From Bog-473 sp963726135 (GTDB taxonomy: Bacteria > Actinomycetota > Acidimicrobiia > Acidimicrobiales > RAAP-2): a DNA stretch of 64,000 nucleotides. The stretch is taken from positions 1,798,001 to 1,862,000 of the forward strand of contig CAVSBE010000008.1 in assembly GCA_963726135.1 (NCBI GenBank). The letters are read 5' to 3'. The translations under genes were made by a program, and so were the position numbers. Under the pieces are notes generated by a model. The model had not been told where the DNA came from. It did not search any database and saw only the letters and a list, made by a program, of their open reading frames with translations. Of this stretch, positions 1-8,245 are shown in pieces; the stretch's first letter is position 1, and every line of letters starts with the position of its first letter.

Positions 1-773
1 AAGCGCTGGGCGATTGGCGCGAACGTGAACATCGTGAAGCGCTCGAGATCGAGCGCTTCGGAGATGTACTGGAAGCCGCGGTTCACCTCGCCCACGACGT
101 AGTCGTCGGGAACGAAGACGTCGTTGAGAAACACCTCGTTGGTCCGCTCGTCGCCCATCGTCCAGATGGCATTGACCGTGATGTTGGGCTGGTCGATGGG
201 GACGAGGAAGAGCGTGATCCCGGCGTGCTTGGGCGCCTCGGGGTCCGTCCGGCCCCCGACCCAGTACCACTCGGCGAAGTGGGCGGATGTGGTCCAGGTC
301 TTTTGCCCGTTGAGGACCCAGCCGCCGTCGTCGCGGGTCGCCTTGAGCTGCATGGAGGCCGCGTCGGAGCCGGCGTTGGGCTCCGAGTACCCGACGGCGA
401 ATTCGACCTCGTTGCGCAGGATCTTGGGCAGGAACTCGGCCTTCAGCTTCTCGTTCCCGTGGCGGATGAGCGTCTTGCCGATGATCCCGACGCCCTTGCC
501 GATCTGGGGTCCGCCCCGGCCGGCCAGCTGCTCGTTCAACAGGTACTCGTAGACACCCTCGCCCTCGGTGCCCCCGTATTCCGTGGGCCAGGTCATGCCG
601 AGCCACCCCCGCCGGCCGAGCGAGGCCATGAAGGCCCGGCGCTTCGGGGTGTCCACGATCTGGGCCATGTTCTCTCGGGTCAGGTCGAACACCTCCGGGT
701 CGTCGTTGGCGTCGAGAAAGGCCTCGACCTCCTTGACGAACGCGACCTGCTCCTCCGAGAATTCGAAGTCCAT
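1..773 (-). CDS. acyl-CoA dehydrogenase, 3' end outside window
   Basis: The leftward frame opens with MDFEFSEEQ and encodes 257 residues before the window edge. This is the N-terminal and middle part of a flavin-dependent acyl-CoA dehydrogenase, which oxidises acyl-CoA to enoyl-CoA. Visible family features are the helical N-terminal domain, a GYSEPNAGSDAAS stretch (FAD/substrate loop around residues 128-140), the K-TWTTSAH segment that follows, and the beta-domain ending in a DLERF motif near residue 247. The C-terminal helical domain is missing only because the window ends. The start ATG lies 70 nt downstream of the cyclase stop on the same strand, so it may be the last member of that leftward transcript. 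The substrate cannot be told from this part. Confidence 0.93.
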   Translation of the reverse strand, partial: MDFEFSEEQVAFVKEVEAFLDANDDPEVFDLTRENMAQIVDTPKRRAFMASLGRRGWLGMTWPTEYGGTEGEGVYEYLLNEQLAGRGGPQIGKGVGIIGKTLIRHGNEKLKAEFLPKILRNEVEFAVGYSEPNAGSDAASMQLKATRDDGGWVLNGQKTWTTSAHFAEWYWVGGRTDPEAPKHAGITLFLVPIDQPNITVNAIWTMGDERTNEVFLNDVFVPDDYVVGEVNRGFQYISEALDLERFTMFTFAPIAQR

Positions 774-843
774 CGTGCGGGTGACCTCCGGAGCGCGATG
801 CGGCCGGCCGAACCCGGGGCCGCAAAACTGACGGGTCGTCAGA

Positions 844-2004
844 TTAGCCGATGCGGGCTGGCAGCTCCGATTGGGCGGACGGCTCCCTGGGCTCTACCCG
901 GAAGACCCGGACAGGCCCCGGCACGTCGCGCCGGTCGACCGGCTCGAGCTCTTCGACCTCCCACCGCTCCGGCGGCAACTCCTTGACCGCCGCCTGGGTC
1001 GCGACGAGCTCACCCGGACCGCCGACCTTGGTCAGCCGCGACAGAAGATTCACGAGCGGTCCGAAGTAGTCGCCTTCTCTCGGGATGGCGGGCCCCACGC
1101 CCACGACCCCCCGGGCGGGCGGCAGCGCAGGGTCATCGTCTGCGGCCTGGCAGACCTCGGTCCCGATCCGGCAGGCCGCTTCGACGTTCGGAGCGGTGAA
1201 GAACACCTCGTCGCCGATCATCTTGACGACGCGCCCGCCCGCGAGGACCGCACTCGACCAGGCGGCGGACTCGAAGCGGGTCAACGCGAGGTTCTGGTCC
1301 CGCAAGCTCTGAGTCTCCGCCCACGCCGTCGACCCGATGAGATCCACGAAGCCCAATGCGACCGTCTCGGCGGGGCCGTCGTCCTCGCTGCGAACGGCAG
1401 GCGCAGCCCAGACGCGGGCCAGCTGGGCCCGTCGCTGTGAGCGCTCAAACTGGTCCATGACGGCCTGGGCCATGACGTCCGGGACGGCCGTGAACGCCGT
1501 CGTGGCGGCTTCGGAGAGGCCGGCCCGAGCCAACTCGTCCGGCCCCTCGCGGATGGTCCCCGGCCCGAACTCCGCGAAGAACAGCGCCACCGCCGCCTCG
1601 GCGATGTTCATGGCTGACGCGCCGAGGACCCGCGTGAAAGCCAGGACGGCGTCCTCACCCAAGAGCGCCCTGCCCTGCTCGAACGCCGCCATCAGGCGCA
1701 CGAGCTCCTCCGACAGCTCGGTCTGGGGCGTGGCCGGGATGCCTGCGGCGAGAAGCACGCGTAGAACGCGCTCGACTGGGACGCCACTGCGCTCTGCGAT
1801 CTCCGTGACCGGGACGAGGTGGCTCCTCCCCTGGGTGACGAGGTCGCCGGCGACGCCCGGCAGCGTGCCCTGGCGGTGCGCCTCCACCATCTGCTCGATG
1901 GTGGCCCCCCGTTCGCTCAGGTACTCCAGGAGGGCGAGACGCTCGGCCTCGTTGGGTTCGCTCGGATCGTAGAGCCCAGCCTTCTGCCACGCCTCGGTGT
2001 CCAC
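844..2004 (-). CDS. class III adenylate/guanylate cyclase, soluble
   Basis: The product has 386 residues. The C-terminal half (about 215-375) is a class III nucleotide cyclase catalytic domain. The first metal Asp is in GFVDLIGST, the substrate Lys and second Asp in RVVKMIGDEVFF, and the transition-state Asn/Arg pair in LVNLLSRL, so all catalytic residues appear present and cAMP synthesis is plausible. The N-terminal half has no membrane segment. It is helical and contains a short segment (VTEIAERSGVPVERVLRVL) that looks like a helix-turn-helix or regulatory helix bundle, as in some mycobacterial soluble cyclases. The ATG is 4 nt downstream of the stop of another cyclase gene, so the two are co-transcribed. 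Confidence 0.85.
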   Translation of the reverse strand: MDTEAWQKAGLYDPSEPNEAERLALLEYLSERGATIEQMVEAHRQGTLPGVAGDLVTQGRSHLVPVTEIAERSGVPVERVLRVLLAAGIPATPQTELSEELVRLMAAFEQGRALLGEDAVLAFTRVLGASAMNIAEAAVALFFAEFGPGTIREGPDELARAGLSEAATTAFTAVPDVMAQAVMDQFERSQRRAQLARVWAAPAVRSEDDGPAETVALGFVDLIGSTAWAETQSLRDQNLALTRFESAAWSSAVLAGGRVVKMIGDEVFFTAPNVEAACRIGTEVCQAADDDPALPPARGVVGVGPAIPREGDYFGPLVNLLSRLTKVGGPGELVATQAAVKELPPERWEVEELEPVDRRDVPGPVRVFRVEPREPSAQSELPARIG

Positions 2005-2008
2005 CGGC

Positions 2009-3430
2009 TCACTGCGCCCAGGCCAGGGTGGCGGAGTGTTGGGCCCGCGTCATGCCCTTCAGATGGGTCTCCCGATGGCCGGCGAAGGTGAACTCGCCCG
2101 AGCCCTGGACGAGTTGCTCGGACAGCGAGGAGACCAGGATCTCTCCCGGTCCCGCTGCATCGGCGAGCCGGCTGGCCACAATGACGGTCAGGCCGAGGAA
2201 GTCGTCACCTTCGGCCACCGCGTCGCCGGTGTGCACACCGATGTGCACGGCGATGGTCTCGCCACTGGCACGGTGAACGTAGGCGCTGATGGCGCGCTGG
2301 ATATCGACCGCGCATCGCAGGGCCCGCGCCACGCCACCGAAAGCGAGCATGAAGCCGTCGCCCTGCACGTTGATTTCGCGACCGTTGTGCTGGGCGAGGG
2401 CGTCGCGCACGATGCGGTGGTGGTCGTGCAGCAGCTGCCGGGACACCTGGTCGCCCAGGCGCTCGGTCATCCCGGCATAGTCGACCATGTCGCAGAAAAG
2501 GATGGTCACGGTGCCGTCGGTGCCGAAGGGTGCGGGTGCGGAGGACGCGGCCGGAGCTGGGTGTGCGTGCGAAGCGGCCGGAGCGGCGTGGTCGCGGGGC
2601 GCAGCCGCAACGGGGGACCCAGGGTGAGCGGGCAGGCGGGGCGGGGCGGGGCGGGGGCCGTGTCGAGTGCTGCGGTGTTGCTCGCGGATCTCGCGCCTGA
2701 TGTCCCTGCCGAGCGCGGCGAGATCGATCGGGTTCGCCCCCGAACCAGATCGGGCGTCGATTTCGTCCGCGATGCTGCGCATGCCCTCGGAGACGGTGCG
2801 GGCCGCCCGCCGGCCGGACGGGCTCGAGCGACTGACCACGCCGATGCTCCCCATGACCGCGAATCCGCGGATGACTATCCGAGGGGAGCCCCGGACGATC
2901 GGCACGTCGCGCAGCCGGAGGCTGCGACCCCCCATGAAGGAAAAGCCCCGCAGCTCCACGTCGAAGCCCTCCGGCACGATGACCTTGATCCCGCCCCAGA
3001 AGGCCACGGCCGTGATCTCGACCTCGGGCCCGTCTATCTCGGCACGCCGCAGGTCCAGGTCGCAGCCGCCCATCACGGCCACCGCGCTGGTCTTGCCGCT
3101 GATGCGCCAGCGACCCCTCGTGCTGTGGCCACTCATGACGGCGACGTGCCAGCGCCGGCCCGTGCGGGCGCCAGCGCTCGACTCAGGCAGCCCGGCCCGG
3201 GCCTCGGGGAGATCGGCCATGACTGCGTCGAGGTCACCTCGGGTCGTGGCCTGGAGCGCCCGTCCCGTCCGCTCGGAGAACTCGTCGAGCGTGAGACGGC
3301 CGTCGACGACGTGCTCGCGCAACAGCAGCACCGTGCGGTCGCGATCGGCGTCCGCTACGCGCTCGGTGGGCCCCTCCGCCTCCTGGGCTGTCGGATATCG
3401 CTCGTCCTCGGGCGTGGGCAGGTCCGCCAT
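2009..3430 (-). CDS. DUF1707 / LiaF-like / class III cyclase fusion protein
   Basis: The protein has 473 residues from the ATG that begins MADLPTPED. Longer frames upstream lack a better start and would run into the 3' end of the alanine dehydrogenase gene. Order of domains: DUF1707 (about 30-85, DRDRTVLLLREHVVDGRL), a cell-wall-active-antibiotic-response/LiaF-type beta domain (about 110-215, SGHSTRGRW, MGGCDLDLRRAEI, VIVPEGFDVELRG), a long Pro/Ala/His-rich linker, then a class III cyclase domain (about 300-470). In the cyclase part the metal residues (FCDMVDY, QGDGFMLAF) are kept. The usual substrate Lys is replaced (REINVQGDG), and the transition-state Asn is also replaced (TVIVASRL). It may therefore be a weak, altered-specificity or regulatory cyclase. 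Confidence 0.8.
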   Translation of the reverse strand: MADLPTPEDERYPTAQEAEGPTERVADADRDRTVLLLREHVVDGRLTLDEFSERTGRALQATTRGDLDAVMADLPEARAGLPESSAGARTGRRWHVAVMSGHSTRGRWRISGKTSAVAVMGGCDLDLRRAEIDGPEVEITAVAFWGGIKVIVPEGFDVELRGFSFMGGRSLRLRDVPIVRGSPRIVIRGFAVMGSIGVVSRSSPSGRRAARTVSEGMRSIADEIDARSGSGANPIDLAALGRDIRREIREQHRSTRHGPRPAPPRLPAHPGSPVAAAPRDHAAPAASHAHPAPAASSAPAPFGTDGTVTILFCDMVDYAGMTERLGDQVSRQLLHDHHRIVRDALAQHNGREINVQGDGFMLAFGGVARALRCAVDIQRAISAYVHRASGETIAVHIGVHTGDAVAEGDDFLGLTVIVASRLADAAGPGEILVSSLSEQLVQGSGEFTFAGHRETHLKGMTRAQHSATLAWAQ

Positions 3431-3519
3431 GAAGACAAGTCTGCCTTCTCCATCCGGGGCGGCGACGACCTGACGGTTCCGGCACATCGCTGGTCGTCGC
3501 CGGCATCCGGCCGGGAAGC

Positions 3520-4641
3520 TCAGTCCATGAGCTCGCTCAGTGGCGAGTACGCCATGCCGTGGGCCTCGGCCACCGGCCGGTACACGACCCGGCCCTCCGC
3601 CACGTTCACGCCCTCGGCCAGAGCGGGGTTCGCTCGCACGGCGCCCTTCCACCCCTTGTTCGCGACGCTGAGCGTGTAGGGGAGGGTGGCGTTGGCCAAC
3701 GCGTGGGTGGATGTATGGGGGACGGCGCCGGGCATGTTGGCCACGCAGTAGAAGACCGACCCGTGCACCTCGAACGTGGGGTCCGAATGCGTCGTCGGAC
3801 GGGTCGACTCGAAACAGCCGCCCTGGTCGACCGAGATGTCGACGAGCACCGATCCCCGCCGCATCTGCTCGACCAGCGCATCGGACACCAGGCGCGGCGC
3901 CCGGGCGCCCACGACCAGGACGGCTCCAATCACGATGTCAGCCTCCAGGCAGACCTCCTCAATGGCGTGCTCCGACGAGGCGACCGTCTCGAGCGCGCCC
4001 CGAAAGTGGTGATCCACCTCACGCAGCTTGTCGAGGTTGCGATCGAGGATGAACACCTCGGAGTGCATGCCGACGGCCATCGTGGCCGCCGCCATCCCCG
4101 CCACCCCGGCTCCCAGGATCACCACGCGCGCCGAGCGCACTCCCGGGACGCCGCACACCAGCACTCCCCTGCCCCCACCGGGCCGCATGAGGTGATGGGC
4201 TCCCATCAAGGGGGCCATCCTCCCGGCCACTTCGCTCATGGGCGCGAGCAGGGGAAGGGTGTTGTCCTCCGAGCGCACCGTCTCGTAGGCGATGGCCACG
4301 TTGCCGGCGGCGACGAGCGCGTCGGTGCACTCGCGTGATGCGGCAAGATGCAGGTAGGTGAAGAGCGTCTGACCGGGTCGGCGCCCCAGGAGCGGGTACT
4401 CCTCCGGCACCGGCTCCTTCACCTTGCAGACGAGGTCGGCCGCGGCCCACACGTCGTCTGCGGAGTCGACGATCTTCGCCCCGGTCCGGACGAACTCGGC
4501 GTCGGGCATGGACGAACCGTCACCAGCCCCCTGCTCCACGTAGACCGCATGGCCGGCCGAGGTCAGCTCACGCACGCCCGCCGGCGTCAGCGCCACCCGG
4601 TACTCGTCTGCCTTCACCTCACTGGGGACCCCGATGATCAT
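3520..4641 (-). CDS. ald: alanine dehydrogenase
   Basis: The 373-residue product is the normal length for NAD-dependent L-alanine dehydrogenase, which reversibly deaminates alanine to pyruvate and ammonium. Conserved residues are visible at R15 (RVALTP), K75 (CKVKEP) and H98 (FTYLHLA). The Rossmann glycine motif is in VILGAGVAGMAA, and the catalytic Asp is in VDISVDQGG. The start ATG opens MIIGVPSEVK, the family's typical N terminus. It follows the upstream aldehyde dehydrogenase stop by 3 nt, so the two enzymes are translated from one message. The product and the aminotransferase across the divergent promoter both feed on alanine/pyruvate, which fits an amine-catabolic unit. Confidence 0.95.
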   Translation of the reverse strand: MIIGVPSEVKADEYRVALTPAGVRELTSAGHAVYVEQGAGDGSSMPDAEFVRTGAKIVDSADDVWAAADLVCKVKEPVPEEYPLLGRRPGQTLFTYLHLAASRECTDALVAAGNVAIAYETVRSEDNTLPLLAPMSEVAGRMAPLMGAHHLMRPGGGRGVLVCGVPGVRSARVVILGAGVAGMAAATMAVGMHSEVFILDRNLDKLREVDHHFRGALETVASSEHAIEEVCLEADIVIGAVLVVGARAPRLVSDALVEQMRRGSVLVDISVDQGGCFESTRPTTHSDPTFEVHGSVFYCVANMPGAVPHTSTHALANATLPYTLSVANKGWKGAVRANPALAEGVNVAEGRVVYRPVAEAHGMAYSPLSELMD

Positions 4642-4644
4642 GGG

Positions 4645-6072
4645 CTACTCCTCGATGTTGCTCATGACGTGCTTGATCCGGGTGTAGTCCTCGAACCCGT
4701 ACGCCGAGAGGTCCTTGCCGTAGCCGGAGCGCTTGAATCCGCCGTGCGGCATCTCGGCGACTAGCGGGATGTGCGTGTTGATCCACACGCAACCGAAGTC
4801 GAGATCGCGGGCCATGCGCATGGCCCGGCCGTGATCGCGGGTCCACACCGAGGACGCGAGCCCGTACTGCACCCCGTTGGCCCACTCGAGCGCCTCCGCC
4901 TCGTCGCTGAACTCCTGCACCGTGATGACGGGCCCGAACACCTCGGATTGCACCATCTCGTCCTCCTGGCGCAGGCCGGCGACGACCGTCGGCGCAAAGC
5001 AGAAACCGCGATCGCCCACCGGGGACCCGCCCGTCACGACCGACGCGTGGGCGGGGGCGCGCTCCAGGAAGCCGCGGACCCGCTCCAGCTGCGTGGCGTT
5101 GTTGAGCGGGCCGTAGTCGGCCTCCTCGTTGTCGGTGCCCCCGACCGTGGTCCCCTCGGCGTGCTCGACCAATGCTGCCAACAGAGCCCCGTGGACCCGG
5201 GGCCCCGCCAGGACGCGCGTGGCCGCCGTGCAATCCTGGCCCGCGTTGAAGTAACCGGCACCGGCGATCCCCTCCGCGGCCGCGGCAGGGTCCGCGTCGT
5301 CGAAGACGATGACCGGTGCCTTGCCGCCGAGCTCGAGGTGGACGCGTTTGAGGGTGGGTGCCGCCGCCGCCGCGACCTCCATGCCGGCCCGGACAGATCC
5401 GGTCACCGACACCATGGCGGGTGTGTCGTGCACCACCAGAGCCCGACCGGTGTCACGGTCGCCGCAGACGACGTTGAAGACGCCTGGCGGAAGGTGCTCG
5501 GCCATGATCTCGGCCATGAGCAGCGCCGTGACCGGTGTCGTGTCCGACGGCTTCAGCACCATCGTGTTCCCCGCTGCCAAGGCCGGGGCGAACTTCCACA
5601 CCGCCATCATCATCGGGTAGTTCCATGGCGTCACGGCACCGCACACGCCGAGCGGTTCCCGGCGGATGAACGACGTATGGCCCGCCAAGTACTCCGCCGC
5701 AGCCAGTCCCTCGAGGTGCCTGGCCGCCCCCGCAAAGAAACGGATCTGGTCGACCATCGGCGGGATCTCCTCGTCCATGGTCAGCTGGTACGGCTTTCCA
5801 GTGTTCTCGCATTCGGCCCGTACCAGATCGTCGGCCCTGGCCTCGAGCGCGTCGGCAATCCGGATCAGCGCCAGGCTCCGCTCCGAGGGCGTCGTGCGGC
5901 GCCACGAGGCGAACGCGTCGGCGGCGACGCGCAGCGCGTGATCCACGTCGGCCGGCCCCGAGACCGGCGCCTCGGCGAACGGCTCGCCCGTGCTGGGATC
6001 GACGAGGGGGGCCGTAGGCCCGTCTTCGGCGTCTCGACGGGTCCCCCCGACGAAGTTCTGCAACTTGCGCAT
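4645..6072 (-). CDS. NAD(P)-dependent aldehyde dehydrogenase (aminobutyraldehyde type)
   Basis: Aldehyde dehydrogenase superfamily, 475 residues, oxidising an aldehyde to the acid. It shows TPWNYP at 148-153, the general base Glu247 in LELGGK and the nucleophile Cys281 in NAGQDC. The NAGQDC form and overall similarity suggest the gamma-aminobutyraldehyde/betaine-aldehyde group; substrate assignment is inference. I chose the ATG at 6072 (MRKLQNFVGG) because GAAGGGAG lies just upstream; a GTG 24 nt earlier is the alternative. It sits first in a leftward operon with ald and is divergent from an Lrp/AsnC regulator and an aminotransferase, consistent with oxidation of the aldehyde those enzymes make. 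Confidence 0.9.
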   Translation of the reverse strand: MRKLQNFVGGTRRDAEDGPTAPLVDPSTGEPFAEAPVSGPADVDHALRVAADAFASWRRTTPSERSLALIRIADALEARADDLVRAECENTGKPYQLTMDEEIPPMVDQIRFFAGAARHLEGLAAAEYLAGHTSFIRREPLGVCGAVTPWNYPMMMAVWKFAPALAAGNTMVLKPSDTTPVTALLMAEIMAEHLPPGVFNVVCGDRDTGRALVVHDTPAMVSVTGSVRAGMEVAAAAAPTLKRVHLELGGKAPVIVFDDADPAAAAEGIAGAGYFNAGQDCTAATRVLAGPRVHGALLAALVEHAEGTTVGGTDNEEADYGPLNNATQLERVRGFLERAPAHASVVTGGSPVGDRGFCFAPTVVAGLRQEDEMVQSEVFGPVITVQEFSDEAEALEWANGVQYGLASSVWTRDHGRAMRMARDLDFGCVWINTHIPLVAEMPHGGFKRSGYGKDLSAYGFEDYTRIKHVMSNIEE

Positions 6073-6155
6073 CCCGCTCCCTTCACCACGTGGCACGTTG
6101 ACTACAGGATCACAGATGATCCCGCTCTCAACAAGCGATTCCGCAAGATATGGAC

Positions 6156-6208
6156 CAGAATGTGACTAATTCTGCTTGACTGAGGCAGGTGATATGACAC
6201 AATTCTGC
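6156..6208. promoter_or_regulatory. putative Lrp/AsnC-type operator between divergent genes
   Basis: The 186-nt gap between the divergent aldehyde dehydrogenase and Lrp-family genes is markedly AT-richer than its surroundings. It carries a perfect inverted repeat CAGAAT-N7-ATTCTG (6156-6174). A second AATTCTGC copy lies exactly 33 bp on (6168-6175 and 6201-6208), about three helical turns, as expected for a multimeric Lrp-type regulator. A TTGACT hexamer (6176-6181) may be a -35 element for the rightward genes, but no convincing -10 is seen. Assignment to the adjacent regulator is inference. Confidence 0.5.
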
Positions 6209-6258
6209 ATATCGGGGCCTCGGCCCCGCGATGCTCACGGAGCGAAACGAGGTGCGTG

Positions 6259-6768
6259 ATGCCCGACACCGACGATGCGGTGGACTCGGGTCTCCAGAAC
6301 GATGCTGGACAGGCCTCGAGCACCCTCCTCGACGCGCCCAACCGGGCCATCATCGAGGCGCTGCAACGCGACGGGCGCCAGCCCTACGGGGCGATCGCCG
6401 AAGCAGTCGGGTTGTCCGAGGCCGCCGTGCGCCGCCGTGTCCAGCGTCTGCGCGAGTCGGGGATCATGCAGATCGTGGCGGTCACGGACCCGCTGCAGCT
6501 CGGCTTCACCCGCCAGGCCATGATCGGCATCTCGGTGGAAGGGGACGTGCGGCACGTGGCCGAGAAGCTCTCTGCGATGCACGAGGTCGACTACGTGGTG
6601 ATGTGCGCCGGCCGGTTCGACATCCTGGCCGAGATCGTCTGCGAGGACGACGAGCGGCTGCTGCACGTCCTCAACGACTCGGTGCGGTCCATCCCCGGCG
6701 TGCGCGCCACCGAGACCTTCTTGTACTTGAAACTGGCCAAGCAGACCTACACGTGGGGCACGCGGTGA
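6259..6768 (+). CDS. Lrp/AsnC family transcriptional regulator
   Basis: A 169-residue DNA-binding regulator with an N-terminal winged helix-turn-helix (about 30-80, AIIEALQRDGRQPYGAIAEA through AAVRRRVQRLRESG) and a C-terminal RAM/AsnC ligand-binding domain (about 90-165). Such proteins sense amino acids and form octamers. The start is the ATG at 6259; a GTG sits one codon earlier. The stop is 28 nt before the aminotransferase gene, so it is likely co-transcribed with it. It probably controls both divergent arms through the palindrome upstream. Ligand unknown; an amino acid or amine metabolite is expected from context. Confidence 0.9.
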   Translation: MPDTDDAVDSGLQNDAGQASSTLLDAPNRAIIEALQRDGRQPYGAIAEAVGLSEAAVRRRVQRLRESGIMQIVAVTDPLQLGFTRQAMIGISVEGDVRHVAEKLSAMHEVDYVVMCAGRFDILAEIVCEDDERLLHVLNDSVRSIPGVRATETFLYLKLAKQTYTWGTR

Positions 6769-6796
6769 GCGGTCCCATCCCCCGAGCGGAGGAACG

Positions 6797-8245
6797 ATGA
6801 GCACGCCCAATCCCGAGAACTCCGACCTGAGCAATCAGGCGCGGCGCCACCTGTGGATGCACTTCAGCCGGATGGGGTCCTACGAGGACCACGAAGTGCC
6901 CGTGATCGTTCGGGGCGAGGGCGCTTACGTGTGGGACCAGCACGGGAAGCGCTACCTCGACGGCCTGGCCGGACTGTTTACCTCGCAGATCGGCCACGGC
7001 CGCACCGAGCTCGCCGAGGCGGGCGCCAAGCAGGCCGAGACGCTCGCCTACTTCCCCCTGTGGACGTACGCGCACCCCCGGGCCATCGAGCTCGCCGAGC
7101 GGGTGGCGAATTACGCGCCGGGCGACCTCAACCGCGTGTTCTTCACGACGGGTGGCTCCGAGGCGGTCGAATCCGCCTGGAAGCTCGCCCGGCAGTACTT
7201 CCGCCTCGTGGGGCAACCGCAGCGCACCAAGGTCATTAGCCGCTACATCGCGTACCACGGCACGACCATGGGCGCGCTCTCGATCACGGGCATCCCGGAT
7301 CTCCGTATCCCGTTCGAGCCATTGGTGCCCGGCGCGATCAAGGTGCCGAACACGAACTTCTACCGCTCGAACACGACGTTCACATTGGGAAGGACCCGCG
7401 GTTCCGACCAGCAGGGGCTGGCACCGGGGACCAACACCGAGCTCTTCCATGACGACGAGGTCGCGTTCGGCCGTTGGGCGGCCGACGAAATTGAGCGAGC
7501 CATCCTCCAGGAGGGGCCGGAGAGCGTCGCAGCGGTGTACCTGGAGCCGGTGCAGAACGCCGGCGGGTGCTTCCCGCCGCCGCCCGGGTACTTCCAGCGA
7601 GTGCGCGAGATCTGCGACCGCCACGGGGTGCTGCTCGTTTCCGACGAAGTCATCTGTGCCTTCGGACGCCTCGGCCACTGGTTCGGTGCGCTGCGCTACG
7701 ACTACCAGCCCGACATCATCACGGTGGCCAAAGGGCTCACCTCGGGCTACGCGCCCCTCGGCGCGATGATCGCCTCGGACCGCCTCATGGAGCCTTTCCT
7801 TGGACCCGGTGCGTCATTCCTGCACGGGTTCACCTTCGCCGGCCACCCCGTGAGCTGCGCCGTGGCCATGGCCAACCTCGACATCTTGGAGGGCGAGCAG
7901 ATCCTGCAGCACGTGCAGGCGACCGAAGCGGCCTTCCGCAGCGCGCTCGAGGGGCTCTACGACTTGCCCATCGTCGGCGACGTGCGCGGCGCCGGCTACT
8001 TCTGGGGCATTGAGCTGGTGAAGGACAAGGAGACGCGCCTCTCCTTCGACGACGAGGAGTCCGAGCGGCTCCTGCGCGGCTACTTGTCGGGGGCGCTGTT
8101 CGAAGCGGGCTTGATCTGCCGGGCGGACGACCGGGGGGACCCGGTGGTGCAGCTCTCCCCTCCGCTCATCTGCGGCCAGGAGGAGATCGACTTCATTGCC
8201 TCCACGCTGCGCGAGGTGCTCTCCGAGGCGTGGCGCAGGATGTAG
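6797..8245 (+). CDS. class III aminotransferase (putrescine/GABA/beta-alanine:pyruvate type)
   Basis: PLP-dependent fold-type I aminotransferase of 482 residues. It has the family's TTGGSEAVESAWKLAR phosphate-binding segment, the aromatic AYHGTT motif, the Asp of SDEVICAFGRLG, and the Schiff-base Lys312 in VAKGLTSGY. The family moves an amino group from an omega-amine such as putrescine, GABA or beta-alanine to pyruvate or 2-oxoglutarate. A good ribosome site (GGAGGAACG) precedes the ATG at 6797. The neighbours (Lrp regulator, PuuB-like oxidase, aldehyde dehydrogenase, alanine dehydrogenase) support a role in amine degradation with alanine as a likely amino-transfer product. Exact substrate is not shown by the sequence. 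Confidence 0.9.
   Translation: MSTPNPENSDLSNQARRHLWMHFSRMGSYEDHEVPVIVRGEGAYVWDQHGKRYLDGLAGLFTSQIGHGRTELAEAGAKQAETLAYFPLWTYAHPRAIELAERVANYAPGDLNRVFFTTGGSEAVESAWKLARQYFRLVGQPQRTKVISRYIAYHGTTMGALSITGIPDLRIPFEPLVPGAIKVPNTNFYRSNTTFTLGRTRGSDQQGLAPGTNTELFHDDEVAFGRWAADEIERAILQEGPESVAAVYLEPVQNAGGCFPPPPGYFQRVREICDRHGVLLVSDEVICAFGRLGHWFGALRYDYQPDIITVAKGLTSGYAPLGAMIASDRLMEPFLGPGASFLHGFTFAGHPVSCAVAMANLDILEGEQILQHVQATEAAFRSALEGLYDLPIVGDVRGAGYFWGIELVKDKETRLSFDDEESERLLRGYLSGALFEAGLICRADDRGDPVVQLSPPLICGQEEIDFIASTLREVLSEAWRRM

Noticed and set aside
1997..3679. 560-residue rightward open frame opposite the cyclase fusion
   Set aside because: It is antisense to a well-supported gene, His/Arg/Gly-rich, with no domains; typical shadow in GC-rich DNA.
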